DNA of 64,000 nt. Origin: Streptomyces achromogenes (GTDB taxonomy: Bacteria; Actinomycetota; Actinomycetes; Streptomycetales; Streptomycetaceae). The position numbers and the translations under genes are program-made. Where the stretch lies: positions 2,170,001-2,234,000 of the forward strand of contig NZ_JAUSYH010000001.1 in NCBI RefSeq assembly GCF_030816715.1, in the 5' to 3' direction. Below the pieces are notes generated by a model that worked only from the letters and a program-made list of their open reading frames with translations, made no database searches and was not told where the DNA came from. Each line of letters starts with the position of its first letter. The first letter of the stretch is position 1. Positions 45,012 through 53,332 of this stretch are shown in pieces.

Positions 45012-45728
45012 TCACCGCTGGGGGACTTCGCAGCCGTCCGGGCCGCAGGCCTGCGCGCCGCCGTCGTCGATCAGTTGCAGCGGCGAGCGGTCCCCCCACG
45101 CCCGGGTCAGGGCCTGGGCGAAGACCTCCGCGGGCTGGGCGCCGGAGACGCCGTAGGCGCGGTCGAGGACGAAGAAGGGCACGCCGTTCGCGCCGAGCTC
45201 GGCGGCTTCGCGCTCGTCGGCGCGGACCTCGTCGGCGTAGGCGGCCGGGTCGGCGAGGACCGTGCGGGCGGCGTCGGCGTCCAGGCCCGCCTCGACCGCC
45301 AGCTCCACGAGCCGCTCGTCGCCCTCGGTGAAGACGGACCGCTCCTCGGCGAAGTTCGCCCGGTACAGGAGCTGGATGAGCTCGTCCTGGCGGCCCTGCT
45401 CCTTGGCGAAGTGCAGCAGACGGTGCATGTCGAAGGTGTTGCCGTGGTCGCGGTCCCGGGTGCGGTAGTCGAGGCCCTCGGCGGCGGCCTGCGCGCCCAG
45501 GTTCTCCTCGCCGGCCTGCGCCTGCGCCTGGCTCATCCCGTACTTCTTGGTGAGCATGGCGAGTACCGGCTGCACGTCGCCCTTGGCGCGGCCCGGGTCC
45601 AGCTCGAAGGAACGGTGGACCACCTCGACCTGGTCGCGGTGCGGGAAGGCCTCGAGCGCCTTCTCGAAGCGGGCCTTGCCCACGTAGCACCACGGGCAGG
45701 CGATGTCGCTCCAGATCTCGACGCGCAT
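45012..45728 (-). CDS. DsbA family oxidoreductase (FrnE-like)
   Basis: A 238-residue cytoplasmic protein of the FrnE branch of DsbA. The thioredoxin-type motif is CPWC at residues 11-14 (MRVEIWSDIACPWCYVGKAR), with the typical SFELDPGRAKGDVQPVLAML and GNTFDMHRLLHFAKEQGRQD, and GVPFFVLDRAYGVSGAQPAE with the cis-Pro. The C-terminal QACGPDGC has two more cysteines. No signal peptide. Start ATG 45728; an upstream in-frame start at 45785 lies in a TGAACGTTCA palindrome and is less likely. Probably a disulfide or polyketide-related isomerase; the substrate is unknown. Confidence 0.9.
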   Translation of the reverse strand: MRVEIWSDIACPWCYVGKARFEKALEAFPHRDQVEVVHRSFELDPGRAKGDVQPVLAMLTKKYGMSQAQAQAGEENLGAQAAAEGLDYRTRDRDHGNTFDMHRLLHFAKEQGRQDELIQLLYRANFAEERSVFTEGDERLVELAVEAGLDADAARTVLADPAAYADEVRADEREAAELGANGVPFFVLDRAYGVSGAQPAEVFAQALTRAWGDRSPLQLIDDGGAQACGPDGCEVPQR

Positions 45729-45891
45729 GTCTCGGCTCTCTTCAGGTCGTGCGGCTGACACGGAGGTTCCCTCCGCCAGGTGCATGAACGTTCAAGCAGC
45801 CCGCTTCATTCCCCGGCCCGGCGCCGCCGCTCACGCGCCGGGAGGACGTGACGGCCGTCGCCCCGGTTCCGTCCCCCACTCGCAGGACCGG

Positions 45892-46500
45892 TCAGCTGCC
45901 GTCCCTCAGGTCGGCCGGCCACTCGGGCCTGAACTCGAGGTGGTCGTACGTCACCACGCAGCCCTCCCCGATCGGCGACTGCGTCATGAAGCCGACCAGG
46001 GCCGCGCCGGTCCGCTCCTCGTCGCCGAGGGTGAACAGGCGGACGAAGGTCCAGCGGCGGCCGTCCCGGGAGGCGTGGAAGGCGAAGGCCCGGCCGGTCC
46101 GGCTCACCCGCAGCCAGACCGAACTCCCCTCCACGGTGAAGGCGTTGGCGTCGTCGGAGTGTCCCCGGGTGACCACCGTGCAGACGGTCGCCACGTCCGG
46201 GGAGTACTCCAGGCAGAGCTTGGCCCAGGCCCGCTCGCCGACCTGGACGTACAACGTCCCCGCGTCGAAGGCCCCGGTGAACCCCACGGTGACCCGTGCG
46301 ATCAGCTGGAAGTCGCCCTCCGGGGCCCCCAGCAGGCGGGGGGCGTCGGCGGCGGCGTCCAGCGCCTCCCCGGTGGGCGTCACGAACCGGTCCTGCCGCG
46401 CTCCGGCCCAGCCGGTGAGCACCCCGTCCTCGTGGAACCAGTGCCCGTCGGGCCCGTAGGTACGCAGGGGAAAGGGCAGTTCGGGGAGCGAGAAGTCCAT
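45892..46500 (-). CDS. DUF1349 domain-containing protein
   Basis: A 202-residue beta-rich protein of the DUF1349 (concanavalin-A-like) family. Typical are TGEALDAAADAPRLLGAPEG, DFQLIARVTVGFTGAFDAGT with LYVQVGERAWAKLCLEYSPD, SSVWLRVSRTGRAFAFHASR with DGRRWTFVRLF, and VGFMTQSPIGEGCVV. No signal peptide or catalytic motif. The fold is that of carbohydrate-binding lectin-like domains, but a ligand is not known. ATG 46500, 37 bases downstream of the aldehyde dehydrogenase stop, so cotranscription is likely. Confidence 0.88.
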   Translation of the reverse strand: MDFSLPELPFPLRTYGPDGHWFHEDGVLTGWAGARQDRFVTPTGEALDAAADAPRLLGAPEGDFQLIARVTVGFTGAFDAGTLYVQVGERAWAKLCLEYSPDVATVCTVVTRGHSDDANAFTVEGSSVWLRVSRTGRAFAFHASRDGRRWTFVRLFTLGDEERTGAALVGFMTQSPIGEGCVVTYDHLEFRPEWPADLRDGS

Positions 46501-46537
46501 GGTCTGATTATCGGACGTTCACGCGGAGCCCCAGGCG

Positions 46538-48067
46538 CTATCGCTCCAGACGCCCGTTGAACCGCCGGGGAAGACCCGGCTCGTTCTCGTCCCGCAGCTC
46601 CACGGGGAGCAGCGCGGCAGGGGTGTTCTGGTAGGCGACCGGCCGCAGCCACCGTTCGATCGCCGTGCCGCCCACCGAGGTGGAGGTCGACGTGGTGGCC
46701 GGGTAGGGCCCTCCGTGGTGCTGCGCCGGTGCCACGGCGACGCCGGTCGGCCAGCCGTTGACCAGCACCCGCCCGGCGAGCGGCGTCAGCTCGGCGAGGA
46801 TCTCCCCGCCGCGTCCCTCACCGGCCGCCTCGCCCTCGGACAGCTGGACGGTCGCCGTGAGGTTGCCCGGCAGCCGCGACAGCACGGCCCTGACCTCGTC
46901 GTCGTCCTCGTAGCGGGCCACGACGGTGACCGGCCCGAAGCACTCCTCGAGCAGCAGGTCGTGCGTGCCCGCGGCGGTGAGCCGGGCGGCGGGCACGGTC
47001 AGGAACCCCGCGCTCACGGTGTGCTCCCCGCCCGCGCCGGGCGTGACCGGCGACTCCACGTCGGGCAGCGCGGCGCGCTCGGCGACCCCGGCGACGAAGT
47101 CGTCCCGCATCCGGTGGTCGAGCAGCACACCCGCCTCGGTGTCGCTCACGGCGTCGGTCAGGGACTTGAGCAGCCCGTCGCCGGACGCGCCGGACGGCAC
47201 CAGGACCAGCCCGGGCTTGACGCAGAACTGGCCGACGCCCATCGTCATCGACCCGGCGAGTCCGGTCCCGATGGCCTCGGCGCGCTCGGCGGCGGCCGCC
47301 TCGGTCACCACGACGGGGTTCAGCGACCCCAGCTCGCCGTGGAACGGGATCGGCGTCGGCCGGGCGGCCGCCGCGTCGAACAGGGCCCGTCCGCCCCGGA
47401 TCGAGCCGGTGAAGCCGGCGGCGGCGACCAGCGGGTGCCCGATCAGCTCGACCCCGGCGTCGAAGCCGTGCACGAGGCCGAGCACGCTCGCCGGGATGCC
47501 GTGCTCGGCGGCGGCCGTGCGCACCACCTTGGCGACCAGCTCGGACAGCCCCGGGTGGTCGGGGTGGGACTTGACGACGACCGGGTTGCCGGCCGCCAGC
47601 GCGCTGGCGGTGTCGCCGCCGACGACGGAGAAGGCGAAGGGGAAGTTCGACGCCGAGTACACGGCGACCACGCCGAGCGGCACCTTGTAGCGGCGCAGGT
47701 CGGGGACGGGCGGGGTGGCGGTGTCGTCGGGGTGGTCGACGACGACGTCGAGGAAGGCGCCCTCGTCGACGATGTCGGCGAACGCGCGCAGCTGGTAGCA
47801 GGTGCGGGCGAGCTCGCCGTTCAGCCGGACCGGGCCGAGCGCGGTCTCGGCGTCGGCCACCTCGACGAGGGTGTCCTTGGCGGCCTGGAGGCGGTCGGCG
47901 GCGGAGCGCAGGAACGCGGCGCGGACGGCACGGTCCGTGAGGGAGCCGCGCGTTTCGTGGGCGGCACGGACGACGGCGTCGACCTCCTGGGCTGTGGCCT
48001 CCACCGCAACCTGTTCACGCTGCTTCCCGGTTCGGGGGTCGACACTCCAGACTGGTGCTGCTGCCAC
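46538..48067 (-). CDS. Aldehyde dehydrogenase (NADP+), 2-oxoglutarate semialdehyde dehydrogenase-like
   Basis: A 509-residue aldehyde dehydrogenase. It has YSASNFPFAFSVVGGDTASA and NPVVVKSHPDHPGLSELVAK in the cofactor region, AAGFTGSIRGGRALFDAAAA, HGELGSLNPVVV for the active Glu, and MGVGQFCVKPGLVLVP with the nucleophile Cys. This form matches NADP-type 2-oxoglutarate semialdehyde dehydrogenases, which end oxidative pentose or galactarate-type pathways. GTG 48067 is preceded by GGAGGG at seven bases; GTG 48103 is an in-frame alternative. It is divergent from an IclR gene across a short control region and may be its target. Confidence 0.9.
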   Translation of the reverse strand: MAAAPVWSVDPRTGKQREQVAVEATAQEVDAVVRAAHETRGSLTDRAVRAAFLRSAADRLQAAKDTLVEVADAETALGPVRLNGELARTCYQLRAFADIVDEGAFLDVVVDHPDDTATPPVPDLRRYKVPLGVVAVYSASNFPFAFSVVGGDTASALAAGNPVVVKSHPDHPGLSELVAKVVRTAAAEHGIPASVLGLVHGFDAGVELIGHPLVAAAGFTGSIRGGRALFDAAAARPTPIPFHGELGSLNPVVVTEAAAAERAEAIGTGLAGSMTMGVGQFCVKPGLVLVPSGASGDGLLKSLTDAVSDTEAGVLLDHRMRDDFVAGVAERAALPDVESPVTPGAGGEHTVSAGFLTVPAARLTAAGTHDLLLEECFGPVTVVARYEDDDEVRAVLSRLPGNLTATVQLSEGEAAGEGRGGEILAELTPLAGRVLVNGWPTGVAVAPAQHHGGPYPATTSTSTSVGGTAIERWLRPVAYQNTPAALLPVELRDENEPGLPRRFNGRLER

Positions 48068-48109
48068 CGCGGGTCCCTCCACGTTTGGTACTGGCTCATC
48101 CACCAGGGG

Positions 48110-48127
48110 CGTTCGATATGCTGAACG
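48110..48127. promoter_or_regulatory. Palindromic candidate IclR operator
   Basis: CGTTC-GATATGCT-GAACG (48110-48127) has perfect 5-bp half-sites around an 8-base spacer, in the 123-base gap between the divergent aldehyde dehydrogenase and iclR-family genes. Its size and position fit an IclR dimer site that could control both genes. Inference from symmetry and context. Confidence 0.6.
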
Positions 48128-48190
48128 CTGTCTCTGATGATGAATATGCTGTCGGAGCGTATTTCCCGTCGAACGAAGGGGTCAAGGGCG

Positions 48191-48964
48191 ATGTCGGCTG
48201 TCGAGACGGGGGGCGGAGCGCAGGTCAAGTCCGCGGTAAGGACGGTTGAGCTGCTGGAATACTTCGCCGGCCGCCCCGGGATGCACTCCCTCGCGTCGGT
48301 CCAGGAGGCCGTCGGATACCCCAAGTCGAGTCTGTACATGTTGCTGCGCACGCTCGTGGAACTGGGCTGGGTGGAGACGGACGCGACGGGCACGCGGTAC
48401 GGCATCGGGGTGCGGGCGCTGCTCGTCGGCACCTCGTACATCGACGGCGACGAGGTGGTCGCGTCCGCCCGGCCGACCCTGGACCGGCTCTCGGACGACA
48501 CCACCGAGACCATCCACCTGGCCCGGCTGGACGGCACGAACGTCGTCTACCTCGCCACCCGCCAGTCGCAGCACTACCTGCGCCCGTTCACCCGGGTCGG
48601 CCGCCGGCTGCCCGCGCACTCCACCTCGCTCGGCAAGGCCCTGCTGAGCACCTACACCGACGAGCAGGTCCGCAAGCTGCTCCCGGAGACGCTCCCGGCG
48701 CTCACCGAGCACACGATCACGGACCGCGAGAAGCTCATCGAGGAGCTGCACCAGGTCCGCGAGCAGGGCTTCGCGGTGGACCGCGAGGAGAACACCCTGG
48801 GCCTGCGCTGCTTCGGCGTGGCTATCCCCTACCGCACGCCGGCCCGGGACGCGATCAGCTGCTCCGTGCCGGTGGCGCGGCTCACGCCGGCGCACGAGCA
48901 GCTGGTGAAGGACGCCCTGTTCGACGCACGCGACCGGCTGACCCTGGCCACCCGGCGGCTCTGA
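48191..48964 (+). CDS. IclR family transcriptional regulator
   Basis: A 257-residue IclR regulator. The N-terminal winged helix reads VKSAVRTVELLEYFAGRPGM with HSLASVQEAVGYPKSSLYML and LRTLVELGWVE; the C-terminal effector domain has ETIHLARLDGTNVVYLATRQ, GRRLPAHSTSLGKALLST, and RCFGVAIPYRTPARDAISCS. ATG 48191 is chosen over ATG 48137, because family sequence starts here and AAGGG precedes it. It is divergent from the aldehyde dehydrogenase gene, with an inverted repeat between them. The effector is probably a sugar acid or its breakdown product. Confidence 0.92.
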   Translation: MSAVETGGGAQVKSAVRTVELLEYFAGRPGMHSLASVQEAVGYPKSSLYMLLRTLVELGWVETDATGTRYGIGVRALLVGTSYIDGDEVVASARPTLDRLSDDTTETIHLARLDGTNVVYLATRQSQHYLRPFTRVGRRLPAHSTSLGKALLSTYTDEQVRKLLPETLPALTEHTITDREKLIEELHQVREQGFAVDREENTLGLRCFGVAIPYRTPARDAISCSVPVARLTPAHEQLVKDALFDARDRLTLATRRL

Positions 48965-48996
48965 ACCCAGGGCGCGAAGGCCCTACCCTCTGCGGT

Positions 48997-49467
48997 ATGC
49001 CGATCGCTCTGCGCCGGGTCCACGACAGCGATCTGCCGGTGTTCTTCCGGCAGACGAACGACCCCGAGTCCCTCACCATGGCCGCCTTCACCCCGGAGGA
49101 CCCGACCGACCGGGACGCCTTCGACGACCGCTGGAACAGGATCCGCGCCTCGTCCGCCGTGGTGCGCACGATCCTGGTGGACGGAGACGTGGTGGGCAGC
49201 GCGGCCGTGTACGGGGAGCCCGGCGAGCGCGAGGTGACGTACTGGGTGGACCGTGCGTACTGGGGCCGGGGCATCGCCACGGCGGCGCTGGCGGCCCTGC
49301 TCACCGAGGTGCCGGAGCGCCCGCTGTTCGCGCGGGCGGCGGCCGACAACGCCGGTTCCCTCCGGGTCCTCGTCAAGTGCGGCTTCGTGCCCACCGCCCG
49401 CGCCACCGGGTACGCCCCCGCGCGGAAGGCGGAGATCGAGGAGGTCGTCCTGCGGCTGGAGAAGTGA
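48997..49467 (+). CDS. GNAT family N-acetyltransferase
   Basis: A 156-residue GNAT protein. It begins MPIALRRVHDSDLPVFFRQT and has the acetyl-CoA binding motif in WVDRAYWGRGIATAALAALL (RxxGxG/A form), then LFARAAADNAGSLRVLVKCG and FVPTARATGYAPARKAEIEE. This is close to RimJ/RimL-type or small-molecule acetyltransferases. The substrate is unknown. ATG 48997, 32 bases after the iclR stop. The 79-base gap to the penicillin-binding protein gene holds a GGACGGAGGG stretch. Confidence 0.9.
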   Translation: MPIALRRVHDSDLPVFFRQTNDPESLTMAAFTPEDPTDRDAFDDRWNRIRASSAVVRTILVDGDVVGSAAVYGEPGEREVTYWVDRAYWGRGIATAALAALLTEVPERPLFARAAADNAGSLRVLVKCGFVPTARATGYAPARKAEIEEVVLRLEK

Positions 49468-49546
49468 GCCGGGTGCGGATGAACAGCCGATGAGAATCCG
49501 GGACGGAGGGAACGCACTCCCCCGTCCCGTTCGTCTTCCCCTCGCC

Positions 49547-51004
49547 ATGAACAAGACGATCAGACGCGCCTCGGTCTTCACGCTGCTGCTGGTGTTCGCC
49601 CTGCTGCTGCGGGCGACCTGGGTGCAGTTCTACGAGGGCCGGGCGCTCGCGGACGACACCCACAACCGGCGCAACGCGATCACGACGTACGCGGCGCCGC
49701 TCGGGAACATCATCGTGGCCGGGAAGGCGATCACCGGATCGGCCGTCACCTCGGACAGCGACCTCAGATACAAGCGCACGTACACCGACGGCGAGCTGTA
49801 CGCGGCGGTGACCGGCTACGCCTCGCAGAGCTACGCCCCGACGCAGCTGGAGGGCGTGTACGCGAACCTGCTCAACGGCACCGACCCCCGGCTGAAGACG
49901 GTCCTGGACACGGTCACGAACCAGCGGGCGGACCCGGGCGACGTGCTCACCACGATCGACCCGGCGGTGCAGAAGGCGGCGTACGACGCGCTCGGCGACA
50001 AGAAGGGCGCGGCCGTCGCGATCGACCCCACGACGGGCCGGATCCTCGCGGTCGTCTCGACGCCGTCGTACGACCCTTCGTCGCTGACCGACGCCGACAC
50101 CGCCGGCACGGCCTGGAAGAAGCTGACCGCGGACCCCGACAAGCCCCTCGTCAACCGGGCGCTGCGGCAACCGCTGGCGCCGGGCTCGACGTTCAAGCTG
50201 GTGGTGGCGGCGGCCGCGCTGGAGGACGGGCTGTACACGTCCGTGGACGAGAAGACCGACAGCGCGGACCCGTACACCCTGCCGGGCACGCGGACGGACC
50301 TGGCGAACGAGAGCAGGTCCGCGCCCTGCGAGGACGCCTCGATCCGGGTGGCGCTGCAGTACTCCTGCAACAACGTGTTCGCGCACATGGCCGTCCAGCT
50401 CGGTGAGGACAAGCTGAAGGCGATGGCCGACAGGTTCGGCTTCGACGACGACAGCCAGGACGTGCCGGTGCGGGCCTACGCGAGCGTGTACCCGTCCGGC
50501 ATGAACGCCTCGTCGACCGCGCTGACCGGCATCGGCCAGTTCGACGTGACGGCGACGCCGCTGCAGATGGCCATGGTGTCGGCGGCCCTCGCCAACGGCG
50601 GCAAGCTGGTCTCGCCGCACATGGTCGAGCAGATCACGAACGGCGGCGGCGACGTCCTTCAGGACTACGACGACAAGGCGACCACCACCCAGGTGGTCAG
50701 CTCCTCGACCGCCGAGCAGCTGCGGTCGGCGATGCGGACGGTCGTCGAGAAGGGCACGGGCACCAACGCGCTCATCGACGGCGTCACCGTCGGCGGCAAG
50801 ACGGGCACGGCCCAGAACGGCGAGAACAACAGCAAGGCCCCGTACGCCTGGTTCACCTCGTACGGAAAGTCCGACTCGTCCGGCGAGCAGGTCGCCGTGG
50901 CGGTCGTGGTCGAGCAGTCCGACGCGGCGCGTTCCGAGGTGAGCGGCAACGGCCTGGCCGCCCCCGTCGCCAAGGCGATGATGGAGGCGGCGCTGCGGAA
51001 GTGA
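49547..51004 (+). CDS. Class B penicillin-binding protein (transpeptidase)
   Basis: A 485-residue membrane-anchored penicillin-binding protein. An N-terminal helix (ASVFTLLLVFALLLRATWVQ) is followed by a short dimerisation-type domain and the transpeptidase domain. All three active-site motifs are present: STFK at residues 214-217, SCN at 273-275, and KTG at 418-420. This matches the PbpA group of actinobacteria, which cross-link peptidoglycan. ATG 49547. The C-terminus (VAKAMMEAALRK) is complete. A GC hairpin follows the stop. No other cell-division genes are near, so this is probably one of several paralogues. Confidence 0.93.
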   Translation: MNKTIRRASVFTLLLVFALLLRATWVQFYEGRALADDTHNRRNAITTYAAPLGNIIVAGKAITGSAVTSDSDLRYKRTYTDGELYAAVTGYASQSYAPTQLEGVYANLLNGTDPRLKTVLDTVTNQRADPGDVLTTIDPAVQKAAYDALGDKKGAAVAIDPTTGRILAVVSTPSYDPSSLTDADTAGTAWKKLTADPDKPLVNRALRQPLAPGSTFKLVVAAAALEDGLYTSVDEKTDSADPYTLPGTRTDLANESRSAPCEDASIRVALQYSCNNVFAHMAVQLGEDKLKAMADRFGFDDDSQDVPVRAYASVYPSGMNASSTALTGIGQFDVTATPLQMAMVSAALANGGKLVSPHMVEQITNGGGDVLQDYDDKATTTQVVSSSTAEQLRSAMRTVVEKGTGTNALIDGVTVGGKTGTAQNGENNSKAPYAWFTSYGKSDSSGEQVAVAVVVEQSDAARSEVSGNGLAAPVAKAMMEAALRK

Positions 51005-51014
51005 CCGGCGGTTG

Positions 51015-51044
51015 CGGGGGCGGACCGGGGAACGGCCGCCCCCG
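51015..51044. terminator. GC-rich hairpin between convergent genes
   Basis: CGGGGGCGG (51015-51023) pairs perfectly with CCGCCCCCG (51036-51044) around a 12-base loop, in the 45-base gap between the penicillin-binding protein stop and the NCS2 permease stop. It can serve both strands. Confidence 0.65.
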
Positions 51045-51049
51045 TCACG

Positions 51050-52504
51050 TCACTTGACGCCGAGGATCTGCTCGATCGGGTCGATCGCGAAGTACACCAG
51101 GAACAGCGCCGAGGCGCCCCACAGCAGCCAGTGCACCTCCTTCGCCTTGCCGAGCACGGTCTTGACGACGACGTACGCGACGAAGCCGGCGCCGATGCCG
51201 TTGGTGATCGAGTAGGTGAAGGGCATCACCGCGATGGTGAGGAAGGCCGGGATCGCGATCTCGTACCTGTCCCAGTCGATGTTCTTGACCTGGGTCATCA
51301 TCAGGAAGCCGACGGCGACGAGGGCCGGGGCGGCCGCCTGGAGCGGGACGATGGTGAGGACCGGCGTCAGGAACAGCGCGAGGGCGAAGAGCGCGCCGGT
51401 GACGAGGTTGGAGAACCCGGTGCGCGCGCCCTCGCCGACGCCGGCTGCCGACTCGATGTAGGAGGTCGCGGAGGACGACGAGGCCGCGCCGCCCGCGACC
51501 GCCGCCGCCGCGCCGTCGATGAGCAGCACGCGGCCGAGGTTGGGCACCTCGCCCTTGTCGTTCAGCAGTCCGGCCTCGGCGCTGATGCCGACGACGGTGC
51601 CCATGGTGTCGAAGAAGTCGGACAGGAGGAGCGTGAAGACCAGCAGGACGACGGTGACGACGCCGGTCCGGCCGAACGCGCCGAACAGGCTGAAGTGGCC
51701 GATCAGCCCGAAGTCCGGGGCGCCGACGACGTCTTGCGGCCACGAAGGCGTCGTCAGTCCCCAGGACTTGATGTCGGCGAGCGAGTCGATGACGATCGCG
51801 AGCAGTGTCATCGCCACGATGCTGATCAGGATCGCGCCCTTGACCTTGCGGGCGAGCAGTCCGACGGTGAGCAGCACACCGAGGCAGAAGACGAGGACGG
51901 GCCAGCCGCCCAGCGTGCCGGTGCCGCCGAGCTGGACGGGGACGGTGGTGTGCGCGGCGTCGGGGATGCGGCTGACGAAGCCGGCGTCGACGAAGCCGAT
52001 GAAGGCGATGAACAGGCCGATGCCGACGCTGATCGCCTGCTTGAGCGGCTGCGGGATGGCGTGCATGACGGCCTCGCGCAGTCCGGTCGCCACCAGCACG
52101 CAGATCAGCAGGCCTTCGAGGACGATGAGACCCATCGCGTCGTCCCAGCTCATCAGCGGGGCGATCTGGAAGGCGACGACCGCGTTCAGGCCGAGACCCG
52201 CGGCGAGGGCGAGGGGCAGGTTGCCGCCGACGCCCATGACGACGGTCATCACCGCGGCCACCAGGGCTGTGGCGGTGGTGAGTTGCACGCTGTCGAGGCG
52301 GTGCCCGAACTTGTCCTCGGCACTGCCCAGGATGATGGGATTCAGGACAAGTATGTAGGCCATGGTGAAGAACGTGGCGGTGCCGCCGCGTATCTCCCGG
52401 GCGAACGTGGACCCTCGTTCGGATATCCGGAAGTACCGGTCGAGGCTGTTCACCGCCGGTCTCTCACGAGTGGGCCGGTCGGCCTTCTGCTGCGTCTCGG
52501 ACAT
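51050..52504 (-). CDS. NCS2 family purine permease (AzgA-like)
   Basis: A 484-residue permease of the NCS2/AzgA group, which imports hypoxanthine, guanine, adenine or related bases with H+. It has about twelve to fourteen hydrophobic segments. Typical sequence includes the start LDRYFRISERGSTFAREIRG with GTATFFTMAYILVLNPIILG, then LLLSDFFDTMGTVVGISAEA and SSSATSYIESAAGVGEGART with GFSNLVTGALF. ATG 52504. The 264-base upstream region has inverted repeats that may bind a purine-responsive regulator. It is divergent from an ECF sigma factor gene. Confidence 0.93.
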   Translation of the reverse strand: MSETQQKADRPTRERPAVNSLDRYFRISERGSTFAREIRGGTATFFTMAYILVLNPIILGSAEDKFGHRLDSVQLTTATALVAAVMTVVMGVGGNLPLALAAGLGLNAVVAFQIAPLMSWDDAMGLIVLEGLLICVLVATGLREAVMHAIPQPLKQAISVGIGLFIAFIGFVDAGFVSRIPDAAHTTVPVQLGGTGTLGGWPVLVFCLGVLLTVGLLARKVKGAILISIVAMTLLAIVIDSLADIKSWGLTTPSWPQDVVGAPDFGLIGHFSLFGAFGRTGVVTVVLLVFTLLLSDFFDTMGTVVGISAEAGLLNDKGEVPNLGRVLLIDGAAAAVAGGAASSSSATSYIESAAGVGEGARTGFSNLVTGALFALALFLTPVLTIVPLQAAAPALVAVGFLMMTQVKNIDWDRYEIAIPAFLTIAVMPFTYSITNGIGAGFVAYVVVKTVLGKAKEVHWLLWGASALFLVYFAIDPIEQILGVK

Positions 52505-52588
52505 GACTGCGACTCCTGGGGGCCGGAACGATCTCGATGCGGATGCTGGCTGGATTGTTCCCCCGTTGAACCCTCTTCAGGTTTTCGC

Positions 52589-52663
52589 CGTGTTACGGAA
52601 TCGGGTTCCGGACACGTTCGGTCTGCCATGCGATGTTCGAACCCCCGACCGAACCGGGGGGTT
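52589..52663. promoter_or_regulatory. Inverted repeats between the purine permease and ECF sigma genes
   Basis: A compound palindrome has outer arms CGTGT/ACACG (52589-52593, 52612-52616) and inner arms GGAA/TTCC (52597-52600, 52606-52609). A second hairpin, AACCCCC/GGGGGTT, lies at 52640-52646 and 52657-52663. Both fall in the 264-base divergent gap. The first is a plausible operator for the permease gene; the second might fold in either leader transcript. Confidence 0.4.
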
Positions 52664-52768
52664 GCGCACTGCTACGCTTCCCGATCTCGTCCCGACCGCC
52701 TCCCCGGGACATCCCCATGTCATTCACATGGCACGCACAGCACAGGTCGCACCGAGAAGAGGTAACCC

Positions 52769-53332
52769 GTGGGCACAGTCGTCGACGACGCCGCCTCCGT
52801 GGAGTTCCACGCCTTCTTCGACCGCCACTACGCCGAACTGTCCCGTCTCGCCTGCCTGCTGACCGGCGAGGCGGACGCCGCCGACGACCTGGCGGCGGAC
52901 GCGCTCCTCGCGCTGTGGAACCGCTGGGACCGGGTGCGCGCCGCCGACCATCCCGTCGCGTACGCGCGCGGGGTGGTCGCCAACCTCGCCCGCACCCGCA
53001 TCCGCAGCGCCGTCCGCGAGCGCCGCAGGATCGCGCTGTTCTGGTCGCAGCGTGAGGAGAAGACGGAGAACCCCGACGTCGCCGGAGTCGTGGACGTCCA
53101 GTCGGCGCTGCGTAGACTGCCGTTCCGCAAACGGGCCTGTGTGGTGCTGCGGCACGCCTTCGATCTGTCGGAGAAGGACACCGCGCTCGCGCTCGGCGTC
53201 TCCGTGGGTACGGTGAAGAGCCAGACCTCCAAGGGGATGGCCGAGCTGCAGAAGCTGCTGGGCGGCAGAGGGGCTCCGGTTAGGGTGCCTGCGATGGCAC
53301 GCGACCGTCAGGCCGCAGGGAGGGACCGATGA
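52769..53332 (+). CDS. ECF RNA polymerase sigma factor (SigE-type family)
   Basis: A 187-residue ECF sigma factor. Region 2 reads FHAFFDRHYAELSRLACLLT with GEADAADDLAADALLALWNR and WDRV; region 4 is LRRLPFRKRACVVLRHAFDL with SEKDTALALGVSVGTVKSQT and SKGMAELQKLL. This matches the same SigE-type group as the protein at 7822, but the two are only distant paralogues. GTG 52769 is preceded by GAAGAGG. The stop overlaps the start of a membrane protein gene (ATGA), its likely anti-sigma or sensor partner. Confidence 0.9.
   Translation: MGTVVDDAASVEFHAFFDRHYAELSRLACLLTGEADAADDLAADALLALWNRWDRVRAADHPVAYARGVVANLARTRIRSAVRERRRIALFWSQREEKTENPDVAGVVDVQSALRRLPFRKRACVVLRHAFDLSEKDTALALGVSVGTVKSQTSKGMAELQKLLGGRGAPVRVPAMARDRQAAGRDR

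Noticed and set aside
45781..45795. TGAACGTTCA palindrome as an operator of the DsbA-family gene
   Set aside because: Ten bases are too short to be convincing, and there is no adjacent regulator; noted only as the site of an alternative start.
52630..52680. tRNA gene (GTTCGAACCCCCGACC looks like a T-loop region)
   Set aside because: No acceptor stem, anticodon arm or D-arm can be built around it; the sequence makes only a simple hairpin.
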